DNA from: JADZAI01 sp047602465
Lineage (GTDB): Bacteria > Pseudomonadota > Alphaproteobacteria > Micropepsales > Micropepsaceae
Direction: 5' to 3'
NCBI GenBank assembly: GCA_047602465.1
Contig: JASGHF010000001.1
Coordinates: 2,170,001 to 2,234,000, forward strand
Length of the DNA stretch: 64,000 bases
Shown: positions 43,822-52,406 of the stretch, one piece after another
Layout: each line of letters opens with the position of its first letter
Position numbering within the stretch: position 1 is the first letter of the stretch
Made by a program: the position numbers and the translations under genes
Notes under the pieces: generated by a model
Databases searched by the model: none
Seen by the model: the letters and a program-made list of their open reading frames with translations, nothing else
What the model was told of the DNA's origin: nothing

Positions 43822-44115
43822 ATGAGAGCGGTTTTTGCGGGCCTGGCGGCGGTGATGCTGGCGAGCGGCCCGGCTGCGGCGCAGGAACTCGATTTCGGCG
43901 TGTGGTGCAGCGACATCGCGCGCTTCAGCGCCGATCGGTGTCTGGAAGAGCGCGCCGAAGACAAGGCCGCCTATGACCGCTACGCCAAGAGCGTCCACGG
44001 CTTCGAGGCGGAGAAGATGCGCAAGGACGAGGCGAAGCGCCTGCTGAACGAGCGCGTCGACCGCATGGGCGACGTGACGCAGGACCAGACGCGGGATAAC
44101 GCGCTGGGCCGCTAG
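43822..44115 (+). CDS. Small secreted protein of unknown function
   Basis: 97 residues with a signal peptide (VFAGLAAVMLASGPAAA) and a good RBS (GGACAGG) seven bases before. The mature part (ELDFGVWCSDIARFSADRCL then EERAEDKAAYDRYAKSVHGF) is highly charged and helical, with two cysteines. No family recognised. It follows the GMC gene by 12 bases and may be co-transcribed. Confidence 0.75.
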   Translation: MRAVFAGLAAVMLASGPAAAQELDFGVWCSDIARFSADRCLEERAEDKAAYDRYAKSVHGFEAEKMRKDEAKRLLNERVDRMGDVTQDQTRDNALGR

Positions 44116-44137
44116 TCGCGTTTCACCTGCCGAAATG

Positions 44138-44172
44138 AAAACCGCCGCGCGAGGCGATCGCGCGGCGGTTTT
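44138..44172. terminator. Strong bidirectional terminator between convergent genes
   Basis: AAAACCGCCGCGCGA pairs perfectly (15 bp) with TCGCGCGGCGGTTTT over loop GGCGA, with TT runs outside on each strand. It separates the small secreted gene from the CVNH lipoprotein gene. Confidence 0.9.
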
Positions 44173-44193
44173 GTTTGGGGCTGAGAGCCGCCG

Positions 44194-47100
44194 CTACTGA
44201 GCCGGACACTCGTCGGGATGCTGGGCGGCGACTTCCGGATCTTCGCAGTCGATTTCGGGGGTGGGTTCGGCTGCAGGCTCTGCGGCCGGCTCTTCTGTGG
44301 GTTCAGGCGTCGGTTCCTCAGTCGGCTCGGGCGTCGGCTCCGGTGTCGGCTCTTCGGTTGGCTCCGGCGTCGGTTCGGCTGTCGGTTCCGGTGTCGGCGC
44401 GGGCGTCGGTTCTTCCGTAGGCTCCGGTGTCGGCTCCGGCGTCGCTTCTTCGGCAGGTTCTTCGGCCGGCTCTTCCGTCGCTTCGGGCTGCGCTTCTTCC
44501 GTAGGCGTCGCCTCCTCCGTTGGCTCCGGGGTTGGCTCCGGCGTCGCTTCCACAGTCGGCTCCGGGGTTGGCTCCGGCGTCGGTTCTTCCGTCGGTTCGG
44601 CGGTCGGCTCCGGCGTCGCCTCTTCGGTCGGCTCGGGAGTCGCTTCCGGGGTCGGCTCTTCCGTTGGTTCAGCAGTCGGTTCAGCGGTCGGTTCGGGCGT
44701 CACCTCTTCGGTCGGTGTTGCTTCGGGCGTGGCTTCCGGAGTCGGTTCCGGGGTCGGCTCAGCTGTTGGTTCGGGTGACAGCTCGGGTGTCGGCTCTCCG
44801 GTCGCGCCTTCGGGCGTGACTTCAGGCGTCGGCTCGGCTGTTACCTCCGGCGTCGGTTCCGGGGTTGGCGCGTCGGTCGGTTCGAGCAGCACCTCCGGGG
44901 TCGGCGTTGCAACCGGGGTCGGGGCGGGCGTCGGCGGCGGGACGGTCGGCTCCGGCGGCGGCGGCGTGAAGCCGGTGCAGGAGAGCTGGCCGTTGGCGTT
45001 GACGATCTCCGCGCCGTTGCAGGACGAGACCGGCAGCGCGGTCGGCACCCAGTTGCCGGCGCCGTCGAGGCATTCGGCGGCGAGGATGTCGCCGGAGAGC
45101 GTCGCGTTGCGGCACGAGGCGCTCCAGCTGCCGGCCGGCAGGCGGCGCATGCCGCGCGGCGAGGCGAGGGCATCCGGCGGCGGCTCGCTCTCCACCACCG
45201 GCACCGGCGCGATGGCCGGAGCGATGCGCGCGTTGACGCCGTCGCAGGCGAGATCGCCGTCGCTGTTGAAGATGTCGCCCTGGCACTGGCGGTAGGGGAT
45301 GGAGGTGAAGTTCACCGCACCGCCGGAGGCCGCGCACTCGGCGCTGAGATAGATGCCGGCGATGGCGGCGTTGCGGCACGAGTCGCGATACGAGCCGCGG
45401 GGGATGTCGACGACCACCGGGCGCGGCGTCGGGCGCGAGACGCCCTCGCAGACGAGGACGCCGTCATCGTTCCAGATGTCGTCGCCACGGCAGCGGCGCA
45501 TGTCGAGCGCGGCCGGGGCGTAATAGCCCTGCCCGGTGAGGCAGTCGGCATAAAGACGCGGGCCGGAGACCACCACATTGCGGCAGGTGGCGGCATAGCT
45601 GCCTTCCGGGATCTGCGGCTGGGGCTGCGGCTGCCAGGGTTCGGGCGCCTCGCAGATGAGGACGCCGTTCCGGTTCTGCACCGGGCGGTCGCAGCTGGAG
45701 ATGTCGAGCGAGGCCGGACGCCAGCGGTTGCGGCCGTCGTCGCAGCTGGCCGAGAGAACGTCGCCGTTCATTTCGGCATCGCGGCACGAGCGCGCCCACG
45801 ACCCGGCCGGGAAAGGCCGTGACGGGACGAGGCAGGTGAGGCGGCCATCGACATTCCCGATCGGGTAGGAGCAGGCGCGGGTGTCGATCTCGGTGTAGTT
45901 CCAGCGGCCGCGATCGGTGCGGCATTCGGCGGTGATGTAGTAGCCGTCCCAGCCGGCATTGCGGCAGCCGTCGATCAGATCCTGGCGCGGCGGTTCGCGG
46001 CGGACGTCGCCGCAGACCAGACGGCCGCGATCATTGTCGATGGGGTAGGGGCAGTAGCGCACGTCGAGCGAGGTGCGGCGGTAGCTGCCGCGCGTATTGC
46101 GGCATTCCGCCGTCAGGCTGTAGCCGTCGAACGCGCCGTTGCGGCATGAGCGCTGCCAGTCGCCGGCGGGGAGGGCGAACTCCCAGCGGTCGGGGCGGGT
46201 GCGCGTCTCGCAATCGAGCTCGCCGTCATAGTTCCAGATATCGGTGTCGCAATCGGCCCAACGGATGGAGTTGGCGCGCCAGTCGCCGTTCCAGTTGATG
46301 CACGAGGCATAGAGCCAGTCGCCATAGACCGAGGCGTCACGGCAGCTTTCGTACCAGGAGCCTTCGGGCAGATAGTAGAACTCGTCCGGCAGCGGCTCGT
46401 AATAGTCATCATAGCCGGTGTCGTCATAGCCGCCGTCGCCTTCGGCGATCTCGTCGTCATAGTCGGGACGCGGGCGCGGCTTGGCCTTGGGCGGCGGCAC
46501 CTTGACGACATCGTCTTCGGCGCGGGGGCGGTCACGCTCGCAGATCAGGCGGCCGCGCGCGTCGACGGCGATGGCGGCGTCGCATTTGCGCCAGTCGACC
46601 TTGCTGGCCTGATATTTCTTCTTGCTGTCGCGGCACTCGGCCTTCAGTTCGCCGCCGGTGACGAAGGCGTTGCGGCAGGTGCGCTGCCACGAGCCTGCGG
46701 GGGCATAGGCGGCGGCTTCGCGCGGAAGCGGCAGGGAAATGGCGATCGGCGTCGTTTCGACCCTGGAGTCGCAGACAAGCGTGCCGCCGATATTGGAGAT
46801 CGGGCCGGCGCATGACTTCCAGTCGGTGCGGCTGGCGGTTTCCTTCTTGCCCCACGACTTGCAGTTGGCGGAGAGGATGTCGCCTTCGACGTCGAAGCTG
46901 GAGCAGGTTTCCGCCCAGGTGCCGGGCGGCACGAATTTCTGCCGCTCGCAGACGAACTGGCCCTTCTCGTCGACGCCGTAGCCGGTGGCGCAGCCGTCTT
47001 CCCTGGCGGAGGCGAGCGTCCATTTGCCCGCGCGGTCGAGACATTCGGCGGTGAGCGTGCCGGCCTCGACGTCGAAGACGCGGCAGGATTTCAGCCAGGC

Positions 47101-47577
47101 GCCGGCGGGGCGGACACCCTCGCCATCGCAATAGAGACGGCCGTCGCGGTTGACGAGCGCGGTGCCGCAATCGCCGGCGGCGACGCGGGTTTTGGCGAAG
47201 TCGCCGCCGATATTGCGGCAGGAGGCGGTGAGGACGCGGCCGTCATAGGCGAAGTCGCGGCATGCGCTGGTCCAGATGCCCTCGGGCAGTTCGCTGCGGC
47301 GGACGCAGGCGAGCGCGCCGGCATCGTTGCGGATGTCTCCCAGGCAGTCGGAAAGATCGGCGAGGGTGGTTTCGGCCTTCTTGCCGCCGGGATCGGTGCA
47401 AATGGCGGTCAGCGAGCCGTCAGCGCCGAGACGGGCGCCTTCGCAGCTGGTGCGGTAGGTGCCGGTCGGGGCGTTGGCGTCGGAGGTCTTGGGTGCGCTT
47501 GCGCCGCCGCCGCTATTGTCGCCGCAGGCCGCAAGAAGCAGGGCGATGACGCCCGCGCCAAAAATACCGAACCGCAT
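44194..47577 (-). CDS. Lipoprotein with 12 cyanovirin-N-like (CVNH) repeats and Pro/Thr/Glu tail
   Basis: 1127 residues from ATG at 47577. The lipobox LLLAAC places Cys18 as the lipidated residue. From residue 40 to about 870 there are 12 consecutive units of roughly 57 residues with the pattern GsWxxSCRnaxxxGxxLxAeC then a second half containing C, N/D-x-x-GxLxC. Each keeps four cysteines, and the sequence pattern is that of CVNH lectin repeats plus an extra Cys pair. Units 5 and 6 are split by an acidic Tyr/Asp linker (about 345-390). The last 257 residues are a low-complexity EPTPEPT-type stalk, ending EIDCEDPEVAAQHPDECPAQ. Likely a surface-anchored carbohydrate-binding protein (inference). 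No enzyme domain is seen. Confidence 0.82.
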   Translation of the reverse strand: MRFGIFGAGVIALLLAACGDNSGGGASAPKTSDANAPTGTYRTSCEGARLGADGSLTAICTDPGGKKAETTLADLSDCLGDIRNDAGALACVRRSELPEGIWTSACRDFAYDGRVLTASCRNIGGDFAKTRVAAGDCGTALVNRDGRLYCDGEGVRPAGAWLKSCRVFDVEAGTLTAECLDRAGKWTLASAREDGCATGYGVDEKGQFVCERQKFVPPGTWAETCSSFDVEGDILSANCKSWGKKETASRTDWKSCAGPISNIGGTLVCDSRVETTPIAISLPLPREAAAYAPAGSWQRTCRNAFVTGGELKAECRDSKKKYQASKVDWRKCDAAIAVDARGRLICERDRPRAEDDVVKVPPPKAKPRPRPDYDDEIAEGDGGYDDTGYDDYYEPLPDEFYYLPEGSWYESCRDASVYGDWLYASCINWNGDWRANSIRWADCDTDIWNYDGELDCETRTRPDRWEFALPAGDWQRSCRNGAFDGYSLTAECRNTRGSYRRTSLDVRYCPYPIDNDRGRLVCGDVRREPPRQDLIDGCRNAGWDGYYITAECRTDRGRWNYTEIDTRACSYPIGNVDGRLTCLVPSRPFPAGSWARSCRDAEMNGDVLSASCDDGRNRWRPASLDISSCDRPVQNRNGVLICEAPEPWQPQPQPQIPEGSYAATCRNVVVSGPRLYADCLTGQGYYAPAALDMRRCRGDDIWNDDGVLVCEGVSRPTPRPVVVDIPRGSYRDSCRNAAIAGIYLSAECAASGGAVNFTSIPYRQCQGDIFNSDGDLACDGVNARIAPAIAPVPVVESEPPPDALASPRGMRRLPAGSWSASCRNATLSGDILAAECLDGAGNWVPTALPVSSCNGAEIVNANGQLSCTGFTPPPPEPTVPPPTPAPTPVATPTPEVLLEPTDAPTPEPTPEVTAEPTPEVTPEGATGEPTPELSPEPTAEPTPEPTPEATPEATPTEEVTPEPTAEPTAEPTEEPTPEATPEPTEEATPEPTAEPTEEPTPEPTPEPTVEATPEPTPEPTEEATPTEEAQPEATEEPAEEPAEEATPEPTPEPTEEPTPAPTPEPTAEPTPEPTEEPTPEPTPEPTEEPTPEPTEEPAAEPAAEPTPEIDCEDPEVAAQHPDECPAQ
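44225..44965 (-). repeat. Coding low-complexity repeat (Glu-Pro-Thr) tract
   Basis: About 740 bases of GC-rich units coding Pro-Thr-Glu, with local spacing of 6, 12 or 18 bases. Codon use drifts among Glu/Pro/Thr synonyms so exact repeats are short. It encodes the stalk of the CVNH lipoprotein and is a likely place for length variation between strains. Confidence 0.85.
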
Positions 47578-47721
47578 GCGCTTCGCCTCCCAACCGATGG
47601 CGTCACAATGCTGACCCCGCACGCCGCCGCAAGGGACGCGAAGTCGCGCTGTCATGCGAGCCGAAGCTGCCTGAACCGGACTTGAACGCGCGGAGGGGCG
47701 TTTCGATGCGCCGTGCGGCGA

Positions 47722-47856
47722 TCAGGCGCGGCGGAAGAGGCGGACCGCCAGCAGAACGGGCAGGAGAACAGCCAGGATGACGAGGCCTGCCGCTGCAGCC
47801 AGCAGCCACAAAAGGCCGGCGCCGGCCCGGCCAAGCGCGCCGCGTATCGTTTTCAC
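47722..47856 (-). CDS. Small 44-residue single-pass membrane protein
   Basis: GTG at 47856 behind GGGGGAGCGAAGCACAG. Basic N-terminus (VKTIRGALGRAGAG read as M for V) is followed by one hydrophobic helix (LLWLLAAAAGLVILAVLLPV) and a basic end (RLFRRA). No family recognised; called on topology, RBS and its compact frame in a 515-base gap. Confidence 0.45.
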   Translation of the reverse strand: MKTIRGALGRAGAGLLWLLAAAAGLVILAVLLPVLLAVRLFRRA

Positions 47857-47983
47857 CTGTGCTTCGCTCCCCCGGCCTGCCCGTCTTCGACCATGCCAGA
47901 CAGCCGATACCAGCGTTCATATGCCGGTGGCGACAAACTGACGATGCTGCAGGGCAATAGCTGGGCGGAATTCGCGCGCGAAG

Positions 47984-48044
47984 GCCCTGGATTTCCCGGA
48001 AAACCAGGGTCAGGGAGCCGTGAACGGGTTACATTGATGTAACC
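47984..48044. promoter_or_regulatory. Inverted repeats in the 47.9-48.1 kb gap
   Basis: CCCTGG and CCAGGG enclose TTTCCCGGAAA at about 47984-48009, and GGTTACATTGATGTAACC (48027-48044) is a perfect 8-bp palindrome with a TG centre. Either may be an operator; the second has the size of a LacI- or Crp-like site. The rest of 47857-48092 shows no gene. Confidence 0.45.
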
Positions 48045-48092
48045 GCAAAGCCCGGCGTTTTGTGAGGGCGGGCTGAAGCCGCCCGAGGCGCT

Positions 48093-48359
48093 CTAGACGT
48101 CGAAATAGACGCCGCCGAAGCCCATGGGTTTGGCCGCCGGCATACGGGCGCGGCGCGGCACCAGCGTCCGCAGGCCCCGGCTGAGCGTGACGCTGAGCGT
48201 CTCGCCGCGCTCGCCTGCCATCACCCAGGTGAGAAGATGCCGCCCCGGTTCGAGTTCGACAGCGCCATGGCCGTCGATGACGGCGAGCGGGGCGGCGTCG
48301 ATCCATAGCCAGCTGCGCGAAACCGACCCGCTGACGGTGATGTTGACCTTCGATGTCAT
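48093..48359 (-). CDS. Small hypothetical protein (88 aa)
   Basis: ATG at 48359 overlaps the stop of the upstream small gene by four bases. KVNITVSGSVSRSWLWIDAA, GHGAVELEPGRHLLTWVMAG and ERGETLSVTLSRGLRTLVPR read as an all-beta protein with a regular strand-turn pattern. No signal peptide and no recognised family. Second gene of a two-gene operon divergent from the Crp-type regulator. Confidence 0.6.
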   Translation of the reverse strand: MTSKVNITVSGSVSRSWLWIDAAPLAVIDGHGAVELEPGRHLLTWVMAGERGETLSVTLSRGLRTLVPRRARMPAAKPMGFGGVYFDV

Positions 48360-48595
48360 GCCGTCAGCTCCGCAGGCCGGGGATAGAGGTAGACGACGCG
48401 CTGTTCGATGCCGCGCCATTCGGGCAGGGGATCGCAATGCGCCGTGCGCCAGGTCAGACATGAAGTGCGCCGCGCCGGGCCGAAGACGACCCGGAACAGC
48501 GCGGGAACGCGGGCGCCGGCCCGGGCGACGCGGCCATCGACGGGCCGGCCATGACGCTGTCCCGCGCGCGCGATCACGACATAATCCTTCGCCAT
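48356..48595 (-). CDS. Small hypothetical protein (79 aa)
   Basis: ATG at 48595 behind a purine-rich GGCGAGGGAGTC. The product is basic and Arg-rich (MAKDYVVIARAGQRHGRPVD, CLTWRTAHCDPLPEWRGIEQ). No family recognised. Its head-to-head placement with the Crp-type gene and ATGA coupling to the next small gene support it as real. Confidence 0.5.
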   Translation of the reverse strand: MAKDYVVIARAGQRHGRPVDGRVARAGARVPALFRVVFGPARRTSCLTWRTAHCDPLPEWRGIEQRVVYLYPRPAELTA

Positions 48596-48748
48596 GACTC
48601 CCTCGCCTTCGCCGCGATGTCCCGATGCCGCAGTCCGATAGACTCTCGTGTCCGGCATGCGGCGTCTGTGGCGTTTTGCACGTTGCCAGTGTGATTTTTT
48701 GCACGATCGGCGATTGCCCGATGGCCGGCCTGCCGCTCTAGTCGGGAC

Positions 48749-49414
48749 ATGACCGATCCCGAGCCGTTCGCCTTTCTGACGACCGGAATGCGCCGCGCCT
48801 TCGGCGCCCGGCTGCGGATGGTCAAGGCCGTGAAGGGGCGGCTGCTGTTGGCGGCCGGAGCGGACTCTTCCGACGTTTTCTGTCTGCTGGAAGGCCGGGC
48901 GCATATCGCGCTGCACAGCCCGCAGGGACGCGAAGTACCCGTGCGTGAACTGGAGCCGGGAGATGTTTTCGGCGAGCTGGCGGCGCTGGATGGAGGGCCG
49001 CGCTCGGCCAGCGTCGTCGCGATCACCGGCGTCCGATTGGCCGTCATGCAGCGCAAAGACTTCCTCGCCTGCCTCCAGGCCTCGCCCGAGGCGTCTTTGT
49101 GGCTGGCGCGGCGGCTCGGCGCGGAGGTGCGGCGGCTGACCGAGCGTGTCTTCGAACTCAGCGCGCTATCCATGCGCGCGCGGCTGCATGCCGAGCTGCT
49201 GCGGCTCGCGCGCGTCGCGGCGCCGGCGGTGATCGTGTCGCCGGCCCCGACGCACGAAGACCTTGCGCGCCGCATCGGGGCGACCCGTGAGGCCGTAACG
49301 CGCGAGCTGCGCGAGCTGACCCGCGCCGGGGTCATCGCTTCCGCCAAGCGCCGGATCGAGTTTCTCGATTTCGCGCGGCTGGAGGAATCGGCCGTCGCCG
49401 CCAGCGGCTTGTGA
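48749..49414 (+). CDS. Crp/Fnr-family transcriptional regulator
   Basis: 221 residues. Cyclic-nucleotide-binding fold: GRLLLAAGADSSDVFCLLEG, PGDVFGELAALDGGPRSASV, with an Arg-Ser in PRSASV corresponding to the phosphate-binding pair. HTH: THEDLARRIGATREAVTREL. There is no Fe-S cysteine set, so it is of the Crp rather than the Fnr type. It lies next to the nucleotide cyclase gene (46-base gap) and may respond to the nucleotide that enzyme makes (inference). TTTTGCACG occurs twice in its promoter (48674 and 48697). Confidence 0.9.
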   Translation: MTDPEPFAFLTTGMRRAFGARLRMVKAVKGRLLLAAGADSSDVFCLLEGRAHIALHSPQGREVPVRELEPGDVFGELAALDGGPRSASVVAITGVRLAVMQRKDFLACLQASPEASLWLARRLGAEVRRLTERVFELSALSMRARLHAELLRLARVAAPAVIVSPAPTHEDLARRIGATREAVTRELRELTRAGVIASAKRRIEFLDFARLEESAVAASGL

Positions 49415-49460
49415 TTTCATCCGGCGCGATGTTCAACTGATCCCACGGGGATCGCTATTC

Positions 49461-52406
49461 ATGGCTGCTTCACGACGAAGGCGGGCGTCACAGCCGCGCG
49501 CGGCAGGCCGCGCGCAGCGCCGCCAGGTGAGCGTGCTGATCTGTGACCTCGCGCGGTCGGTGGACCTCGCGGCGCGGATCGATCCTGAGGACATGCGCGA
49601 TGTCGTGCATGCTTATCTGAACGCCTTTGCGGCGCGCATCGAAGCGGCCGGCGGTTTCATCGCCCGGTATATGGGCGACGGCGTGATGGCCTATTTCGGT
49701 TATCCGCTGGCCCGTGAAGGTGACCCGGCCCGCGCGGTGCGGGCGGCGATGGCCATCACCGCCGCTGCACAGGAACTGACGCCGCCGCACGGTCATCGCC
49801 TCGCAGTGCGCTGCGGCGTTGCGACCGGTCTGACCGTGATCGGCGATCTGGTCGGCGAAGGTATCGCCGCGGAGCGCGGCGCGTTCGGCGCGGCGCCCAA
49901 TCTTGCGGCCCGGCTGCAGGCCGCAGCGAACGCAGGCGAAACCGTCATCTGTCCGGCGACGGCGAAAATGACGGAAGGTCTGTTCGCCCTCGATCCGACG
50001 GGCGCGCTGGATCTGAAGGGTTTTCCGGAGCCGCAGGCGGCGTTCCGGGTGCGCGGAACGCTCGATTCTCCCGGCCTGCTTGCAGAGCGTTTCACGCCGC
50101 TCGCGACGCCCTTCGCCGGGCGGGCGCAGGAAATGGCGGCGCTGGCGGCGGCCTGGCGCCGCGCCGCCGGCGGCCGGACGACCCTGGTGGCGTTGTCGGG
50201 CGAGGCCGGAATCGGGAAGTCCCGTCTCATTCGCGAATTCCAGCGTTCGCTGAGGGACGTATCGCATTTCTGGTTCGAGGCGTCGGCGGATTCGTCACTG
50301 ACCGATGAAGCCTATGGCGTTGCGCGGCGTCTCATTCTTGCGCCGTCCGGTACTGACAGGATGTCGGAGCGGCGGCTTCGCGAGATGCTGGCCACAGCAG
50401 GGCTGAAGCCCGAGGCGAGTCTGCCGCTGATCGCGCCCCTGATCGGCCTCAGCGCCGCGACAGGCACGGCGCCTCAGGCGCCGCCGGCGGCCGACCGGCG
50501 GCGGACGCTCAACGATCTCCTGCTGAAATGGCTGATCGCGCGGACTTCCGTCAGGCCGGCCGTCGTCGTGATCGAAGACCTGCAATGGGCCGATCCATCG
50601 ACGCTCGATGTCCTGCGGGCGGTCGCGACCGCCCAGCCGCGCGCGCCGTTGCTGGTCGTTCTGTCGGTGCGCGATCCCGAAGACACGGCGCTCAATCTGC
50701 GGGGGCCGCTGCGGCGTGTTCATCTGGAGCGCCTGGACGATGCGGCGATCGGCGGCATCGTGCGGCGGCTGGCGGGCGATCTGACACCGGACCGGATCGC
50801 GGCGCTCGTGCGCCGGTCGGACGGCAATCCGCTCTTTGCAGAAGCGCTCTCGCAGCAATCGGCGTCCGGCGCGGGCGACGGTGTGGTGCCGGATACGCTG
50901 ATCGGTCTCCTGACCGCGCGCCTGGATGCCGCCGGCGCTGCGGCGCATGTCGCGCGGATCGCCTCGATCCTCGGCCGGTCGTTCAAGCCGGCCTTTCTCG
51001 CGCGGCTCGCCGGACGTCCGGCGCGCGCGATCGAGGCGGCGCTCTCCGTGCTGGCGGATACCGGGATCGTCGTCCGTTCCGGCGAAACGGCGCAGTTCCG
51101 TCACGCGCTGATCCACGAGGCGGCCTATCTGTCGCTGCTGAAAGAAGACAGACGCAGTCTGCATCGCCGCGCCGCCACGCTGCTGCTGCGCGCGGCGCCG
51201 CGCGATGCCGGCGTGGCGCGGCACTGGCGTGCGGCAGGAGAGAGCCGCCGCGCCGTCGACGCCTTCCGCGTGGCGGCCCGTGCGCATGTCGCGGACCACG
51301 CCTATGGCGAGGCGGCGCTCGCCTATCGCGCGGCGCTGGAGACCCTGGGCGAGGTGTCCTCGACGACGGCGCGCGACATTGAGGAGCTGGAGCTGTGCAG
51401 CGCGCTGACGGCTGCGTTGCAGATCGCCGAAGGCTATTCGGCGTCGTCGTCCGTCGCTTCGGCGACCCGCGCGCGGGTGCTGGCCGAGCGGATCGGCGAC
51501 GGCGCGCGTTTGTTGAAGCAGATCACGCCCGAATGGGCCGCCGCATCGAGTGCCGGAGACTATGTGATGGCGCGCGAATTCGCGGCGCGCGCCATCGCGC
51601 TCGCCGAGGCTGCCGGCGCGGCCGATATGCTGGGCAGCGCGCATATGATGCTTATGACGGCTGTCTATCGCGCCGGCGCGCTGGCCGAAGGCGAGGCCGT
51701 GTTCCGGGCAGGGGCGCGGCATTTCCGGGCGCCCGCGTTCCTGCGCCAGCCCGGCGCGCTGCCGCAAACCTTTGGAAATGCCGCAGTGAATGCCTGGCTT
51801 CTTGGACAGGACAGAGCGGCGCGTCAGCGCAATGCCCGCGTCGTCGCCCATGGCGCGAAGACGGACGCGCCCTATCTGCGGGCCTTCGCGCACTACATGG
51901 CGTCGATGCAGCACGTGCTCATGGACGAGGCGGCCGAGGCCGAGGCGTTCGGACGCGATGCGATGACGATTTCCGATCGCGAAGGCTTTCCCCAGTTCGC
52001 CGCGACCGCGCGCATTGTGCTGGGCAGGGCGCTCGCCATGCAGGGCAAGCGGCGCGAGGGCATCGCGCTGCTGCGTGCCGGGATCGACCGGATGGCGATC
52101 AACCGGTCACGCAACGGGTTGACGATGTACCTGACCTGGCTGGCCCAGTCCGAAGCGGAGGCGGGCAATGTCCGCGCCGCCCGCACGGCGGCGGAAACGG
52201 CGCTGACACTCAATCCGGGTGAGCGTTTCTTCCGCGCCGAGACGCTGCGCATCCGGGCGCTGGTATCACCGCCCGATCAGGCGCGGAATGATCTTCTGGA
52301 AGCGATCGGGATGGCCGCCGCGATGCGCGCCGCCTGGCAGGAAGCGCGGGCGCGGGCCGATCTTGCAGCCATGGCGGCCGGTCGCACCGTCAGGCGGAAA
52401 GCCTGA
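49461..52406 (+). CDS. Class III nucleotide cyclase domain fused to AAA/NACHT-type ATPase and TPR
   Basis: 981 residues. Class III cyclase at 22-200: VSVLICDLARSVDLAARIDP with metal-ligand Asp29, ARYMGDGVMAYFGYP with Asp73 and NLAARLQAAANAGETV. ATPase follows at about 220-560: Walker A GEAGIGKSRL (247-256), Walker B VVVIEDLQWADPSTLDV, then RSDGNPLFAEAL. The C-terminal half (570-950) is helical with TPR-like units. This MalT/AfsR-like architecture is typical of bacterial cyclase-ATPase regulators. Ligand unknown. Confidence 0.88.
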   Translation: MAASRRRRASQPRAAGRAQRRQVSVLICDLARSVDLAARIDPEDMRDVVHAYLNAFAARIEAAGGFIARYMGDGVMAYFGYPLAREGDPARAVRAAMAITAAAQELTPPHGHRLAVRCGVATGLTVIGDLVGEGIAAERGAFGAAPNLAARLQAAANAGETVICPATAKMTEGLFALDPTGALDLKGFPEPQAAFRVRGTLDSPGLLAERFTPLATPFAGRAQEMAALAAAWRRAAGGRTTLVALSGEAGIGKSRLIREFQRSLRDVSHFWFEASADSSLTDEAYGVARRLILAPSGTDRMSERRLREMLATAGLKPEASLPLIAPLIGLSAATGTAPQAPPAADRRRTLNDLLLKWLIARTSVRPAVVVIEDLQWADPSTLDVLRAVATAQPRAPLLVVLSVRDPEDTALNLRGPLRRVHLERLDDAAIGGIVRRLAGDLTPDRIAALVRRSDGNPLFAEALSQQSASGAGDGVVPDTLIGLLTARLDAAGAAAHVARIASILGRSFKPAFLARLAGRPARAIEAALSVLADTGIVVRSGETAQFRHALIHEAAYLSLLKEDRRSLHRRAATLLLRAAPRDAGVARHWRAAGESRRAVDAFRVAARAHVADHAYGEAALAYRAALETLGEVSSTTARDIEELELCSALTAALQIAEGYSASSSVASATRARVLAERIGDGARLLKQITPEWAAASSAGDYVMAREFAARAIALAEAAGAADMLGSAHMMLMTAVYRAGALAEGEAVFRAGARHFRAPAFLRQPGALPQTFGNAAVNAWLLGQDRAARQRNARVVAHGAKTDAPYLRAFAHYMASMQHVLMDEAAEAEAFGRDAMTISDREGFPQFAATARIVLGRALAMQGKRREGIALLRAGIDRMAINRSRNGLTMYLTWLAQSEAEAGNVRAARTAAETALTLNPGERFFRAETLRIRALVSPPDQARNDLLEAIGMAAAMRAAWQEARARADLAAMAAGRTVRRKA

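Noticed and set aside
44240..44960. Possible CRISPR array in the short-repeat tract
   Set aside because: Units are short coding triplets for Glu/Pro/Thr in one long frame, with no spacer of constant length and no cas gene.
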